Assembly (NCBI GenBank): GCA_914767715.1
Contig: OU612065.1
Span: forward strand, 6,758,001 to 6,822,000
Direction of reading: 5' to 3'
Length of the DNA stretch: 64,000 nucleotides
Source: Membranipora membranacea
Lineage: Eukaryota; Bryozoa; Gymnolaemata; Cheilostomatida; Membraniporidae
Made by a program: the position numbers and the translations under genes
Part shown: one piece after another, positions 1 through 11,516 of the stretch
Layout of the letters: each line of letters opens with the position of its first letter
How positions within the stretch are numbered: position 1 is the first letter of the stretch
The notes under the pieces: model-generated
Seen by the model: the letters and a program-made list of their open reading frames with translations, nothing else
What the model was told of the DNA's origin: nothing
Database searches by the model: none

Positions 1-246
1 ATGATGTCTCTTGCCACAGAGCAGCTGTAAGTCAGCTGCTACTGTAACAGGATCTCTGTAGAAGTTTTGTAGGGGAGCAGGTTTAGTTCAGAGATGCAGT
101 GCACTGGTAGGCGGTTGTGTGTTTGTTCGCAATATTGCACCGCTGTACAAATAGTCCCTCCGATGTGACCGGAAACTCTTGTTAAATCTTACGCAGTTTA
201 GTGTTGTATGTCTCGTGGCTAATGTGATATGAATTGTGTTTGGTAG

Positions 247-3200
247 CTCAGGGCACCAGTAAAGCTCGTCCTGCTGCACAAAGTGCCAAGCAAACACCGT
301 CTAGTAGCTCCAAACCTACAGCAACACCTACAGCACCTTTTTCTATGGGTTCTGGGTTTGCTAACTTAGCTTGTAAGTATGATAGTTGTTCTGATCCCTG
401 CGTTGTCTTTATATACCTCCTATTGAATTTGGAGTTGTCATTAATTCCTCGATTTAGTGGATTTTGTGGTCGGAATCAACCTTCTGTCCTAGTTCCTCTC
501 GCTGATTTTAATCTAGCATGATGACTCTTTTCTCTGTACTATATAAAGCCTTGCATCATGTATGACCACTGTAGTGCCTGCTTGTTGAAAACTGAGTTGT
601 AAAATGACAGTGTTTGACCGTCGTGCGCTGCCATGCAGAATATTGACCCAGATGTTTGTTTCAGCTTCTCCACCTCCCAGTTTTGTTTGTCAGCGTGATG
701 ATAGTGATTGGGTGATTCGATGTCTCATGAAATGTGTAACAATTATAGATTATGCTACATTCATCTAATGACAATCTGTAGTGTTACGTCTGACGCCTTT
801 GCAACAGTTTCCAATATTGATATCAAACTATCTCCCCTGCTGGCGAGGATGACATTAAACAGGAAGAGATAGGAAAATAGCTGTTTTTTCCAGACTTATT
901 TACAAATGCCCCTTGGGCCTGCATGGCTGTTTTGTTAAAACTTAAGGATTTCCCTTTGCCAAAGAACCAAATTGAATTATTCTGAATTTCTTGTGCAACA
1001 ATAATGGTAGGAAAGTCTGTGTCAAAATTGTGGAATATTCATTAACATTGATCATCTCAACCAGAGTTATCATGTTTTCACAGCGCTTCTCTACCATTGT
1101 AGCAGAAATCTAGTCCTGATCATTGAATTTGCAAAAAATCTGAATGAACCCTACATTTCCTTCCTCTGGGGTGATAATGTCTTGTTACCGCTTGGATGCC
1201 GATCTAATTACAAGAGAGACAATTCCGACTAATCCAAATAAGCTATTCCATAGCTGTATGTATTAGGGAGAGGGGTATTCCGAAAAGTTTCTATCTCCCT
1301 TATGCATCATCAATACTGCCCATATTATAATTAAGGAGTTTACTACCTTCCTGAGCAGCGTCGTCGTTGCCGCCGTCTTTAGTTGGGCCAACTTGTGACT
1401 ATTTTATTAGCCGCTATGACGATGTAGTCATAATTACTACTTCCTTGAGATAAAACGACTCATAAATGGTTACGATTCCTCATTGTGTGCTAAGATGTTC
1501 TCACTGTGTAAAAGGCGGCTCACTGAATTTGTTGCTCATTTGTAGGCAAAAATCTGCTGGGCAGTAAGAAGACGACAGATGCTAAAGAGAATTCAGACAG
1601 CAGCACAATGGACGAGACAGATGATACCAGAAGTAAGTTGTGAGCGCAGTTTGTTTTATTACTGCTCTAGGATTATATAGGGAATATATACTGATCAAGA
1701 GATTTGAAAATACAAAATAGCTCATTAGTATCGGTGCTCGATTCCAAAAACTTTCCAACAATTGACCTGGTAAAGAAAAAGCATGGAACGAACAACCGCA
1801 CTAGAGTGTTACAATGAGGGGTAAAAATGCTGTGCAGCGGCTAGGTAAAGTATGTACATAGCTATACACTGTCTGCTGATACGGATAGTGCAGCATCAAT
1901 ACTAGATCTGAAACTAAGAAAGTTTGAGCTGTCATAAGCTTATATGAAGGGCTTTGGGTACATAGAGACATTTATCTGCTGGTATATCACATTGATGGAG
2001 CTTGCGGTGACCCTCTAAAGCTCTTTTATACATTTGATGTAGGCGGGTTATACAAACCTGGCTAAGACAATATTGCTCGCCTCTCCTCCCGGCTGTTTTT
2101 CTCTAAAATTAACCAACCCAATTTTTAAGCGTAATCAGTTTAAACTTTACTAATTTAGTAAATAAGGCTCTTTTTACAGTTAACCAAGCTATTTATGGCT
2201 GTACTTTTGCAGGCCAAGATGTTTACAACAGTGAAGAGGAACCCTTGGTTTTTTTTTCACATGTCAACTCTAATGGCTGGTTCACATTGTCCCAGATGAC
2301 ACTAGGATGCCATCCCAGATGCTTATCCCAGATGGTCCCAGTCACATTATAACATTCATCCCAGATAGCCATCCAAGATAGCCATCCCAGTCAATGTGAA
2401 CCAGAAAATGACACAATCCCAGACTGTCTGGGTCCGTCTGGGATAGCATTGGGAAAGTTTGTAAGCGTCAAACTTTCCCGATGCTATCCCAGACAGTCTG
2501 GGATTGTGTCATTTTCTGGTTCACATTGACCGGGATGGCTATCTGGGATGGCTATCTGGGATGAATTTTATAATGTAAGCATCTGGGATGGCATCCTAGT
2601 GTCATCTGGGACAATGTGAACCAGCCATAAACCTGTTGTGTCATCAGTTCATCGTGTAGCAGCCCCATCTACATGATCAATAAGCACTCACAGTTTTTTT
2701 AATTATATATTAAGCTAATCAGAAGCAAGACCTGTGATTTCAGAGAGCTATCACTATAATTTGGCCATCAGAGAGAATGACTATAATTCTAGCTCTCAGC
2801 GCAGCTAGTACTTATATTATAAGCGCTTGTAAACACCTAGCCATTTGGATGATTAGAAACAGGTCAGGGCGCTGCTGATGATGTAACGAGTTTGCCCTGG
2901 TCCTATCAATATACGTTGGGCACAGGTGTTACATCAGAGTGTACCCTAACTCAATGTCTGTACAAGGAATACATGGTCATCTGCGTCAGGACCATACAAT
3001 GTACCTTTGACTATGATATGTCCTGTGGGAAATTCTCTGCCGCATAATTTGAAAGACACACGCTGCCTCTTCTAGGCATTAAAACAACAATTCCCAGGGA
3101 GCTGAGTGCCCTTGTAATATTACATATCTTATGAGCCAATGTCAGTGAGCCTTTAGCACATAAAGCAGCATAAAACTGCACTACTTCTACATGGTGTATC

Positions 3201-5554
3201 AGCAGCGATATCTGTAATGATTATAAGTCACGTTTATGCACAATTTATTGATGTATATCTCTACTTTCCCTCCAGGGAAAAAATCTGATCATGTAGAAAA
3301 ATCCAATACCGTCATCCAGAAAACTGACACAACAGTGTGTCTGCCTAATGGCACATTGTTCAATTCAGATTGTGAGTATACCCCCTCCCCTCACCAGGAG
3401 ACCCACAAATCTGCCTTCGCTTCTCGCTGACTTTGTGCTAAATTAATCGATTACTATAGCGGCAGCATGTGTACACGACAAACTGTACATTCTTCAGTTG
3501 ACCCTTCCCGGTCTCGTTTCCTTGTCTTACTTATCGGTATGATGAGTTATATTACAATCTAAGCGTGTAATAATGTGTACATAACTTCAGTTCTGTGTAG
3601 TACCAGTGCACTCGGCTTGACCCTACTAGGTGTTTTCCTTTTACTTATTATCTCCTTAGATGTTACCATTCTTCGTTCTTAGTGACAATGTTTATAATTT
3701 TTGCTTCCTTTCTAACATTATGTTGTGCTAGTCACCACTGAACCACTTCGGAAATTAACATTTTGATTTACCTCTCTGTGTTGTATGATACACTTGCAAA
3801 ATCTTTGTCCCTCACCATCAAAAACAAAGCGCCCTGAGTTTCGTTTTGATTAAGCTATTTGAGAGCATGAGGCTGTTTGTACTAAAACACCAATACATTC
3901 AATGTAAGTAATAGAGCCCTGCAATGGGTGAGTTCCACGAGTTGAGCTTGAAACAGGATTAGGTCAAATTTGGATTACATTGTATTGAGCAAGCCACGAT
4001 GCATGACTGAAAGCACAGATGGGACTCAGATGGGATTTAATGTGCTCGGTTCTAGTTATCGTCTGGTGTGGATGGGAGGAAGCTCAATCTGGTTTGTCTA
4101 TTGCTGCTCCTTGGGTTAATCTATATTTTGTCAGCTCTCACTGCCTGCTTAGAAAGGGGTATGAGTTACTGTATAGGAACTACTTCATGGCATACCAATA
4201 TAATGGATTGAAAACTCAGAATTAAAACTGTTTTGCCATTTTTGTTTTAGACCGCAAGGCTGAGATAATTAAGCTGACTGAAATGCTTCTTGGGGCCATC
4301 ACTTCAGGAAATTATGAGGAATACTGGTGAGTTAAACTTATGCATATTTCACATAATGTTATTTTCCACTGCTCTCCCAGGGTTGTTTTGTAAAGTGAAT
4401 CATCCACATATGACTAACTGTCTCTGCAGCTGTTCTTGTGGTGATTGGATTGAGTTGATTAGTTAACTGACTTGTATTGTGTTGAGTTTACTCCCAGTTG
4501 TAAGGAGCAATCCCCTTTCTTGTTATACATTCATGCTCCCATGTGCCGCTAATGTATTCGCTCACATTATGCATATACACCAGAAATACTTCTCATGATT
4601 ATTTCTGTTGCACATTTCAGTCGCCTTTGTGATCCTGCCCTCACATGTTTCGAACCAGAGGCTCGCGGACATCTTGTGGAAGGAATGGAATTTCACAAGT
4701 TCTACTTTGACAACGGTAAGAGGAAATGATTTAGTAATAATGAATTGGTTATTGTCTAGCAGAAACATAGCAAACATATGCGCTTGAATCAAATTAATTA
4801 TATTGGAAGTTGTTCTCTGATCATAAACAAGGAGGCAACTCTCGAATCAAGTAACGCACCAGTGATCTCTCTTGCTGGAATCAGGGAGATTGTCAAGCGA
4901 CGTTCAGGCTGAATGTGTGTATAATGGTGATGTTTATGTTTACTAGTGCTGAGTAACCAGAATAGATCTATCAACACAACAGTAGTAAACCCCCATGTTC
5001 ATCTGTTAGGGGAAGACTCGGCAGCTATAGCCTATAACCGGCTGACACAGTTTGTCGACAAGTAAGTCATTTCCTGATTGATTGAATGATTGATTATCCA
5101 TCACAAACATTAAATGTTGCGAGAAAACTTTGTCATAAAAGGAGCTTGCTACTTGAGTAGGGAACTTGCATTTAAAAAGAATCTTATTGATCATGATGCA
5201 CATTTGCCTCAAGAAACTGTCTTTGCTCCATGAGCTGCGATACTTATTATCGGTGATTATTGTTTGGTGTTTGCTCCTTGGTTTGCTCATACCAGTATAC
5301 TTGCTTGGCTATGGAAAATCTATGAAAACAGAAATATGTTGACCAGCATCTCCTCGAGTTTACTCTTTTGATTCACGCTTATTCAAAGTTTGATATAATT
5401 TAAGGGAAACTGAACCTGATTGTTATTTTGTTGTAGAAGCGGACAACCTCAGACTATGCAGTGCGAAGAGACTAGAATCTGGCAGAGGAAGGATATCGGC
5501 TGGGTTGTTGTTCACCTTCATAGATCAGGTGGTGTCTCCGCCCCGACTAGTTAA
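247..5554 (+). CDS. CAMK2: Calcium/calmodulin-dependent protein kinase II, 3' part (linker and association hub)
   Basis: Partial at the 5' side. Exons read as 247-372, 1546-1632, 3276-3371, 4251-4326, 4621-4715, 4947-5061 and 5437-5554, all with GT/AG borders and compatible phases. The last four encode the CaMKII association domain, which assembles kinase subunits into 12-14-mer holoenzymes. Diagnostic stretches are [61 protein letters not shown] and the end [20 protein letters not shown]. The first three exons form the variable linker, rich in Ser, Thr and Lys, where animal CaMKII genes are usually alternatively spliced. The kinase and calmodulin-binding parts must lie left of base 1. The first exon could begin at 247 or 252; 247 is preferred because its phase fits. 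Introns of 1.2, 1.6 and 0.9 kb hold no other gene; one carries a foldback repeat. The identity of the hub is secure; the exact linker exons are less so. Confidence 0.9.
2273..2628. repeat. 356-bp foldback element in a CaMKII intron
   Basis: The sequence is an almost complete inverted repeat. The left arm starts atggctggttcacattgtcc at 2273 and the right arm ends with its exact reverse complement at 2628. Arms are about 175 bases with an unpaired centre of only a few bases near 2452-2470. Within each arm the octamer tcccagat recurs, so the arms are themselves built of short degenerate repeats. No coding capacity is present. It looks like a foldback/MITE-type element inserted in the intron between the linker exons 1546-1632 and 3276-3371. 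No clear target duplication was found. Confidence 0.85.
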
Positions 5555-7414
5555 ACATGAGATCGACACACCACATAACTAGACATTGATTCCCCATTGT
5601 AATTATCTAGAGAGTACCTTTGGATAGAGCTAGGATTGACTCAAACATGTATGAGTATATAAAGATAAAAACTCATCCTGGGTTCGGTGGTCAATGAGAG
5701 ACCAGAAATTTCATTATCGTTGATTGACGACCACATTGATAGATTATATTTCTCCCTTCCCATAAACACATAACTTTATTTTTACGCTCAATGTTTCTGA
5801 ATTGATTTATTATACCACACACGTTATACATCTCGATGAATATTTAAAAGTATATTTTTACTCCTTTAAAACGGATGCTTTTTTGGTATTATAGTGGAGT
5901 ATTGTCCTAACACTTTCCTATCCCAACACATATTTACGTCTAAGTTTGGAGGAAATTAAATGGTTAATATTATATCTATGGTACCGGTATAAATATTCCT
6001 TCATTTACAAGATGAAATGCACTATGAACAAAGCTGACCAAGTTATTATTAAAGTTCATATTTACATATATGGATACTAACTTGGTGTTTATTATATTTG
6101 TAGATGCATGTGTAAACACGTACAAAATTATTAGCACAAATGTAGCTTTTGTTTGTAGAATTATTGCTTGTGGCGCAGATTTTAATGCTGGTAGATAGTC
6201 GAACTAATGTTTACGGGCTTTATTAAATTAAAAAAATTCTTTTCTAGCATTTTTGTGACTCGCGTCCCGTGCAATAACATTGCTCTCTCTATACCTTACT
6301 CTCTATTGTCCTTTTTTTCAGTTTAAATGCCTAGATGGATTGATCATGTTGTTCTAAACAAAATTATAACCTGTTGTTGTCGTGTTAGATCGGGATGGTG
6401 AATAATAACAACTGGTATCACAAGAACCATTTTCCACTCATTGATTATCAGATATCAGCTAAGGCAGATGAAAGAAAATTGCGAGCTGACCTATGGATTA
6501 ATGGAATTCATCAATATACAACACACCCGGTGCCATCTCACCAAGTCAGAACTTTCGAGTGTCACCTTAAATGACATTCGAACCTGGGTGATCATGTGTA
6601 CCACTATTGTATTAAATTGAAGCTATGCACTATCTCAATGAGAAAAAACCGCAAAGAGAAATTCATACCAAAATTTCCTTTTCTGTTAACTATCTTCTAC
6701 AACATAAATCTATGGCATCCAATGGCGATATTTGTCTGCTCCAATTAAAAAGAGGGCTTTCTGTTTTATTGGAAATGTCAACCACTTTCTTTACCATAAT
6801 ATGGCCTACCAAAGACTGATGGGTTCATTCTGGTGTGATTTCATCTTCTTCTACCTTAGTGTTACTTGGTCCGTGCATATATATATATACACTTTATTTG
6901 CTATTCAGTGCCCCTTTCGGGGCCAATGAGAATATATTGCATTCAGATGTTAAATTTTTGAACTAGAAATCTGAACCACTAATACAAGATGTTGATCTAG
7001 ACTCTAGAGAATAGAGACTCAGAGATCATCATCTTTCTAAGGCCAAAATTAGATAAGAAACTGCATTCTAATACTTCAACTTTACTGTAGCTTTCAGCTT
7101 TATTGCAGAAGATCTTTTCAGTAATAAAAGAAGCATTTTTAACAAGCCATTCCCAAACAAAGTTGTCATCCCTTACAATATTAAAAGAACACCAGAGTTG
7201 TCCCCTCATAGTGTAGTCCAATTAACCACAGTGTGATTTAAATATCTAGCTTTCATAGTTTACCTGTGGGGCCATCACTGAAGGGTCAAACTTTACCCAT
7301 GTTCAATGTCATTTGAAAGAAGAAAAAAAATTACAAAGAAAGATCCCAAGAAAGGTTAGTAGTGGTGAGTTTGAGTTTGTGTTACTATCTATTGGCTGAT
7401 TTAAAACCAAGATT
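5555..7414. other. Intergenic region downstream of CaMKII
   Basis: AT-rich DNA after the CaMKII stop. ATTAAA at 5955-5960 could serve as a poly(A) signal for CaMKII. Short open frames at 6625-6929 and 6997-7221 have no recognisable domain and no splice context, so I see no gene here. Confidence 0.5.
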
Positions 7415-7478
7415 GTCATTAACTGAGCAAAAAGGAAGCTATGTGTGTTCACTCATGCTGGATAGATAGGTAAGATTA

Positions 7479-10400
7479 ACTATCACAGCCCCCAGCAGAC
7501 AAAACTACTGGATAATTAGTCAACTAAAAACACCTGGACTACTATGGCTGATACTACTACAAGATATCGCTGTGGAATCTGCCAGAGATCTGTGACAAAA
7601 AATCATCATGCCATCTGCTTTGATGAATGTGATCAATGGATTCACATTAAATGTGGGACTGTCACCACCAAAGAGTATGAGCAACTCATCACACTGCAGT
7701 CTTTCACATGGCAGTGTCCACGGTGTGTTATCGGACAGGAGGACCAGTCAACCAGTACCCAGGAAGGAGATACCAACCCTGCACAGCGTGATGGAGAACA
7801 ACACCGGACTCGGTTGCGTAACCTATCAGTCATGTCAGTGAATTTCAACAGCTTGGTTAGCACTGAAAAGCGTGCCTCATTCTTAGCCTTGTTGTATACC
7901 CACCAACCAGATATCATATGCTGATGTGAGTCAAAACTGTGTCCGGAAATCGGCAGCAACGAAGCGTTCCCAACTGATGAATATGAAGTGTACCGCAATG
8001 ATAACAAGAAAGGCGAAGGAGGGGTATTTATAGCTGTCAGACACAATCTTGTATCGATGTACGAAGCGGAACTATGTGCGGATATAAACTGTGAACTAAT
8101 CTGGGTGAGTGTGAAACTGTGGAATCGGGAGCCAGTCTACATAGGGTCCTTCTACAGATCGCCCAATCCGAGACTGGACCACACAAACATCCTACACCAG
8201 CTTGATGTATCACTACAAAGACTGACATCACGTCAGAAACTGCCTCGTAAAGTGTTAACAGGAGACTTCAATCTCCCAGACACCGTTTGAGAATCAGGAG
8301 ATGTGAGGTCACCGTCGATATACCCTGTTACACTGAATGAACAGGCTCTGGATGTATTCGATGACAACTACTTATGTCAGCTCACCACCAAACCGACAAG
8401 GTATGACAACATCCTAGATCTTGTGTTGAGTACCCAACCGGATAAGATCAACAACCTCGAAGTACACCCCGGTATGAGTGATCACTCTTTGGTGACCTGT
8501 GTCATCAACTTGAACCTCTACCGACAACCTCGCTCGACGCAATGGGTGTACCTTTACAGGAAAGGAGACTTCGCAGCACTGAAAGCAGACATACTGTAGT
8601 ACAGTCATCACTTCTGCGCCACGGCAGGAGCTCACACAGTAGAAAAACTGTGGACAGACTTCAAAAACTGCATCACAACTGCCACCAACCAACACATCCC
8701 GCAGAAGAAAGCGTCAAAGCGATGGAACCTTGAGTGGATGACAAGGAAACTGAGGGGGTTGACCCAGAGGAAAAAGCGTGCATGGAAAAGTGCCAAGAAG
8801 CGGAATGACCCAGAGCGCTGGGAACGCTTCATGCAACTGCAAGCTGATGTGAAGAGAGGGCTTGGTTAAGCTTATGACAATTACACAGTTAACGTACTAG
8901 GCGACAGCGAGAGAGCGAACCCTAAAAAGTTCTACTCTTTCATCAACGGCAAGAGACCAAAGAAAGAGAGTAAGATACCAGTACTCATCGAGAATGGTAA
9001 AATCCTCCTAAGACCAGAAGAGAAAGCAGAAGCATTGTCCCGCCAGTATGAATCTGTTTTCACTGACGAGGACACAACGCAGATTCCACAACCTCTACCC
9101 TTTCCTGTCAGCCACCCAATGCAGCCCATCCAGATGACCAGCAAAGGAGTCCAGAAACTCCTCGCCGAACTCGACCCGTCGAAAGCCAGAGGACCAGACC
9201 AGCTCCCGACTAGAGTTTTAAAGGAAGCTGCCGAGGAATTGGCACCAATGCTCACTGCTATATTCCAGAAATCATATGACACCCATGAAGTGCCCGCCGA
9301 TTGGAAGATGGCCACCATCAACGCCGTCTTCAAAAAGGGAAGTAAAACAGATGCAGCTAACTACCGTCCTGTTTCCCTCACCAGTGTTTGCTGCAAGCTC
9401 ATGGAAGACATTGTACAATCGAATATCATGCAGTACCTCAACAGCCAGAACATCTTAGTTAACTACCAACACGGGTTCAGGACTGGACACTCATGTGAAA
9501 CCCAGCTGATTCAGACACTTGACGAAATAGCGAACAACATGAAGGACAAACTCCAAACTGACCTGATTGTACTCGACTTCTCCAAGGCGTTCGATACCGT
9601 CCCCCACCAAAGGCTCCTTGCCAAGATGAGAGCCTACCACGTAGAAGACCACTGGCTAAGTGGCAGGACTCAGACAGTTGTGCTGGATGGAAAGTCGTCC
9701 TCTCCTGTCACAGTTCGCTCAGGGGTGCCCCAAGGCACTGTATTAGGCCCCCTGCTGTTCCTCATGTTCGTGAACGACATTGGTCTAGACGTCAACTCCT
9801 CCATCAAGCTGTTTGCTGATGACTGCCTACTATACAGGGCAGTGAAGACACAGGAGGACTGCTCCGCGCTGCAGTACGACATGGACAAGCAGTCGGCATG
9901 GACCGAGAAATGGATGATGCAGTTTAACGTGAAGAAGTGCCAGCAGATGACCATAACCAACAAGGTCAACGTAACCACTGCCGATCCCAAGTACAACATC
10001 AGACACCAAGAGCTTGAGACTGTTGACTCCGCTACGTACCTAGGAGTTAACATCACAAGTGTCTGAGTTGGAAAAGGCATGCTAGCCGGACATCAATGAA
10101 TGCCAACAGGACGCTTGGATTCTTGCGCAGGAATCTGAAGAGGTGCCTGCCGTCCACTAAAGAGAAAGCATACAAGACCCTAGTCAGACCATCACTGGAG
10201 TATGCCACTGCGTCCTGGGACCCATACCGGAAGAGTGACCAAGATGCCCTCAGTAAGGTCCAGAAGAGAGCAGCCCGATTCACCACCAACCGTTACGCCA
10301 GAAGAGAGAGTATATCCGGCATGCTCACCAGCTTGCATTGGGAACCCCTTGAATCCAGAAGGAGGGCCTCTCGACTGGTCAACTTCCACAAGTGCCTGAG

Positions 10401-10768
10401 TGGAGAAAATGCGCTGAAACTACCGGACTACGTGCAAAAGGGGAGAAAGGTGAACACGTTCATGCAAACCTTCTCTCGCATCGACGCCATGAAGTACAGC
10501 TTCTTCCCACGAACCATCAAGGACTGGAACGCCCTACCGGAGAAACTGGGGAGCATCCCGGAGCCAGCGAAATTCAAACAGCAGCTGGCCTCCCTGTCCT
10601 GTTAGGAGCTGAGCGCACTGATTTTAGTACACATTTTAAACAGTTATCACGAAGAGCCTTTTAGTCGCGACCTATTAACTCTCTGACCAACAACATGATT
10701 GAGCTGAGAGATATATGATGCTGCGAGGCGGCTCTTCTCAGAAGACAGCGTAAATGTTAAATGTAAAT
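7479..10768 (+). mobile_element. Near-full-length CR1/jockey-like LINE (PHD-endonuclease-RT)
   Basis: A non-LTR retrotransposon in the same orientation as its neighbours. It is bounded by the 9-bp duplication gtaagatta (7470-7478 and 10769-10777). Its 3' end is the short repeat tail taaatgttaaatgtaaatg, typical of CR1-like elements that end in a microsatellite instead of poly(A). The 5' leader is about 65 bases, the coding part is 7544-10605 and the 3' UTR is 10606-10768. It inserted into the left arm of a foldback element upstream of TMEM209. I name the clade only loosely because no tree can be run. Confidence 0.85.
7544..10605 (+). pseudogene. LINE polyprotein: PHD finger, APE-type endonuclease, reverse transcriptase (decayed)
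   Basis: One reading frame runs from ATG 7544 to 10063 and then continues in another frame to the TAG at 10603-10605. A C4HC3 PHD-type finger opens it (CGIC, CFDECDQWIHIKC, CPRC). The endonuclease part follows (NFNSL, GEGGVFIAVR, SFYRSPN, LTGDFNLPD, MSDHSLVTC). The reverse transcriptase shows NYRPVSLTSV, YQHGFRTGHSCETQL, LDFSKAFDTVPH, SGVPQGTVLGPLLFLMFVND and the catalytic FADD, and then the usual C-terminal region (KTLVRPSLEYATASWDPY). In-frame stops interrupt it at 7922, 8288, 8597 and 8867. A single-base loss near 10058 shifts the frame, so the copy cannot make a full protein. The few lesions suggest a fairly young insertion. Confidence 0.9.
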
Positions 10769-11175
10769 GTAAGATTATCCATCGATTGATCAAGTTGCAA
10801 TGGTGAAAGAAATATTTTAAATACAATCAATTAGTATAGTAAAGTAGGCTCTTCTCCTGACTGGACATGTCATATAGGCATAAGGAGTTTGCCAGCCTGT
10901 GAACTGCCCCCCTATGAACTGCCCACCTTTCCCCTGGTGGGCAGTTCAGAGGGGGGCAGTTCACAGGCTGGCAAACTCCAATATGTCCTATGTCCTATAT
11001 GGCAAACTGCCTATATATTATACTATATGTCCAGTCAGGAGAAGAGCCTATTGTATTTAAAATATTTCTTTCACCATTGCAACTTGATCAATCAATGGAC
11101 ATGGTCCTGGATAATCTTACCTATCTATCTAGCATGAGTGAACACACATAGCTTCCTTTTTGCTCAGTTAATGAC

Positions 11176-11232
11176 TGCCCCCTCTGAACTGCCCACCAGG
11201 GGAAAGGTGGGCAGTTCACAGACCGGCAAACT
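11176..11232. repeat. Extra partial copy of the foldback centre
   Basis: Directly after the right arm of the foldback, the GC-rich core (gaactgcccaccagggg, ggtgggcagttcacag, ggcaaact) appears again as its own small hairpin. It is a rearranged third piece of the central motif seen at 10905-10975. Confidence 0.6.
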
Positions 11233-11516
11233 GACAACAAAACAACAAAAACTATTTCATCCTGTCTATATTAAGAGTTCAGTTACTCCTTCTATCCACA
11301 ATCATAGTAGCCATGATGGTCCTGAGGGTGGTTTTTGATAGTTGTTGAAACAGTTAATCACACTCCCCTACAGCCTTCAGGGTGGGCTACAAAACAAGAA
11401 TATACATATGGTATTTATTTAAAACTCATTTCATTCTTTGTTATTTTGTTGCAATGTTATCCAATAGCTGAAAGCTTAAGTGCTCAAGTCATCAATGTGT
11501 TACAATGTTTTAGATA
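11233..11516. other. Region just upstream of TMEM209
   Basis: AT-rich DNA that should hold the TMEM209 promoter or 5' UTR. No TATA box or other element stands out. An in-frame TAG at 11511-11513 precedes the chosen start codon. Confidence 0.35.

Larger units (their letters stand above)
7415..11175. repeat. Foldback repeat interrupted by a LINE
   Basis: Left outer arm 7415-7478 matches, reverse-complemented and with about one mismatch over 60 bases, 11114-11175 (shared core agcatgagtgaacacacata). Inside, 10778-10947 is the inverted partner of about 10940-11113; both contain the ttgatcaagttgcaatggtg segment and a GC-rich centre, gaactgcccacctttcccc and its complement. Removing the LINE at 7479-10768 restores one continuous left arm. 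The foldback was therefore about 460 bases long before the LINE inserted. Confidence 0.8.

Noticed and set aside
1-26. Possible exon end (MMSLATEQ, donor gtaagtc), perhaps the calmodulin-binding segment of CaMKII
   Set aside because: A good donor is present and the peptide faintly resembles TMLATRNF, but that frame does not join the next exon in phase, and 26 bases are too few to decide.
234-521. 95-codon plus-strand frame
   Set aside because: Only 247-372 within it looks coding; the rest is intron after a GTAAGT donor.
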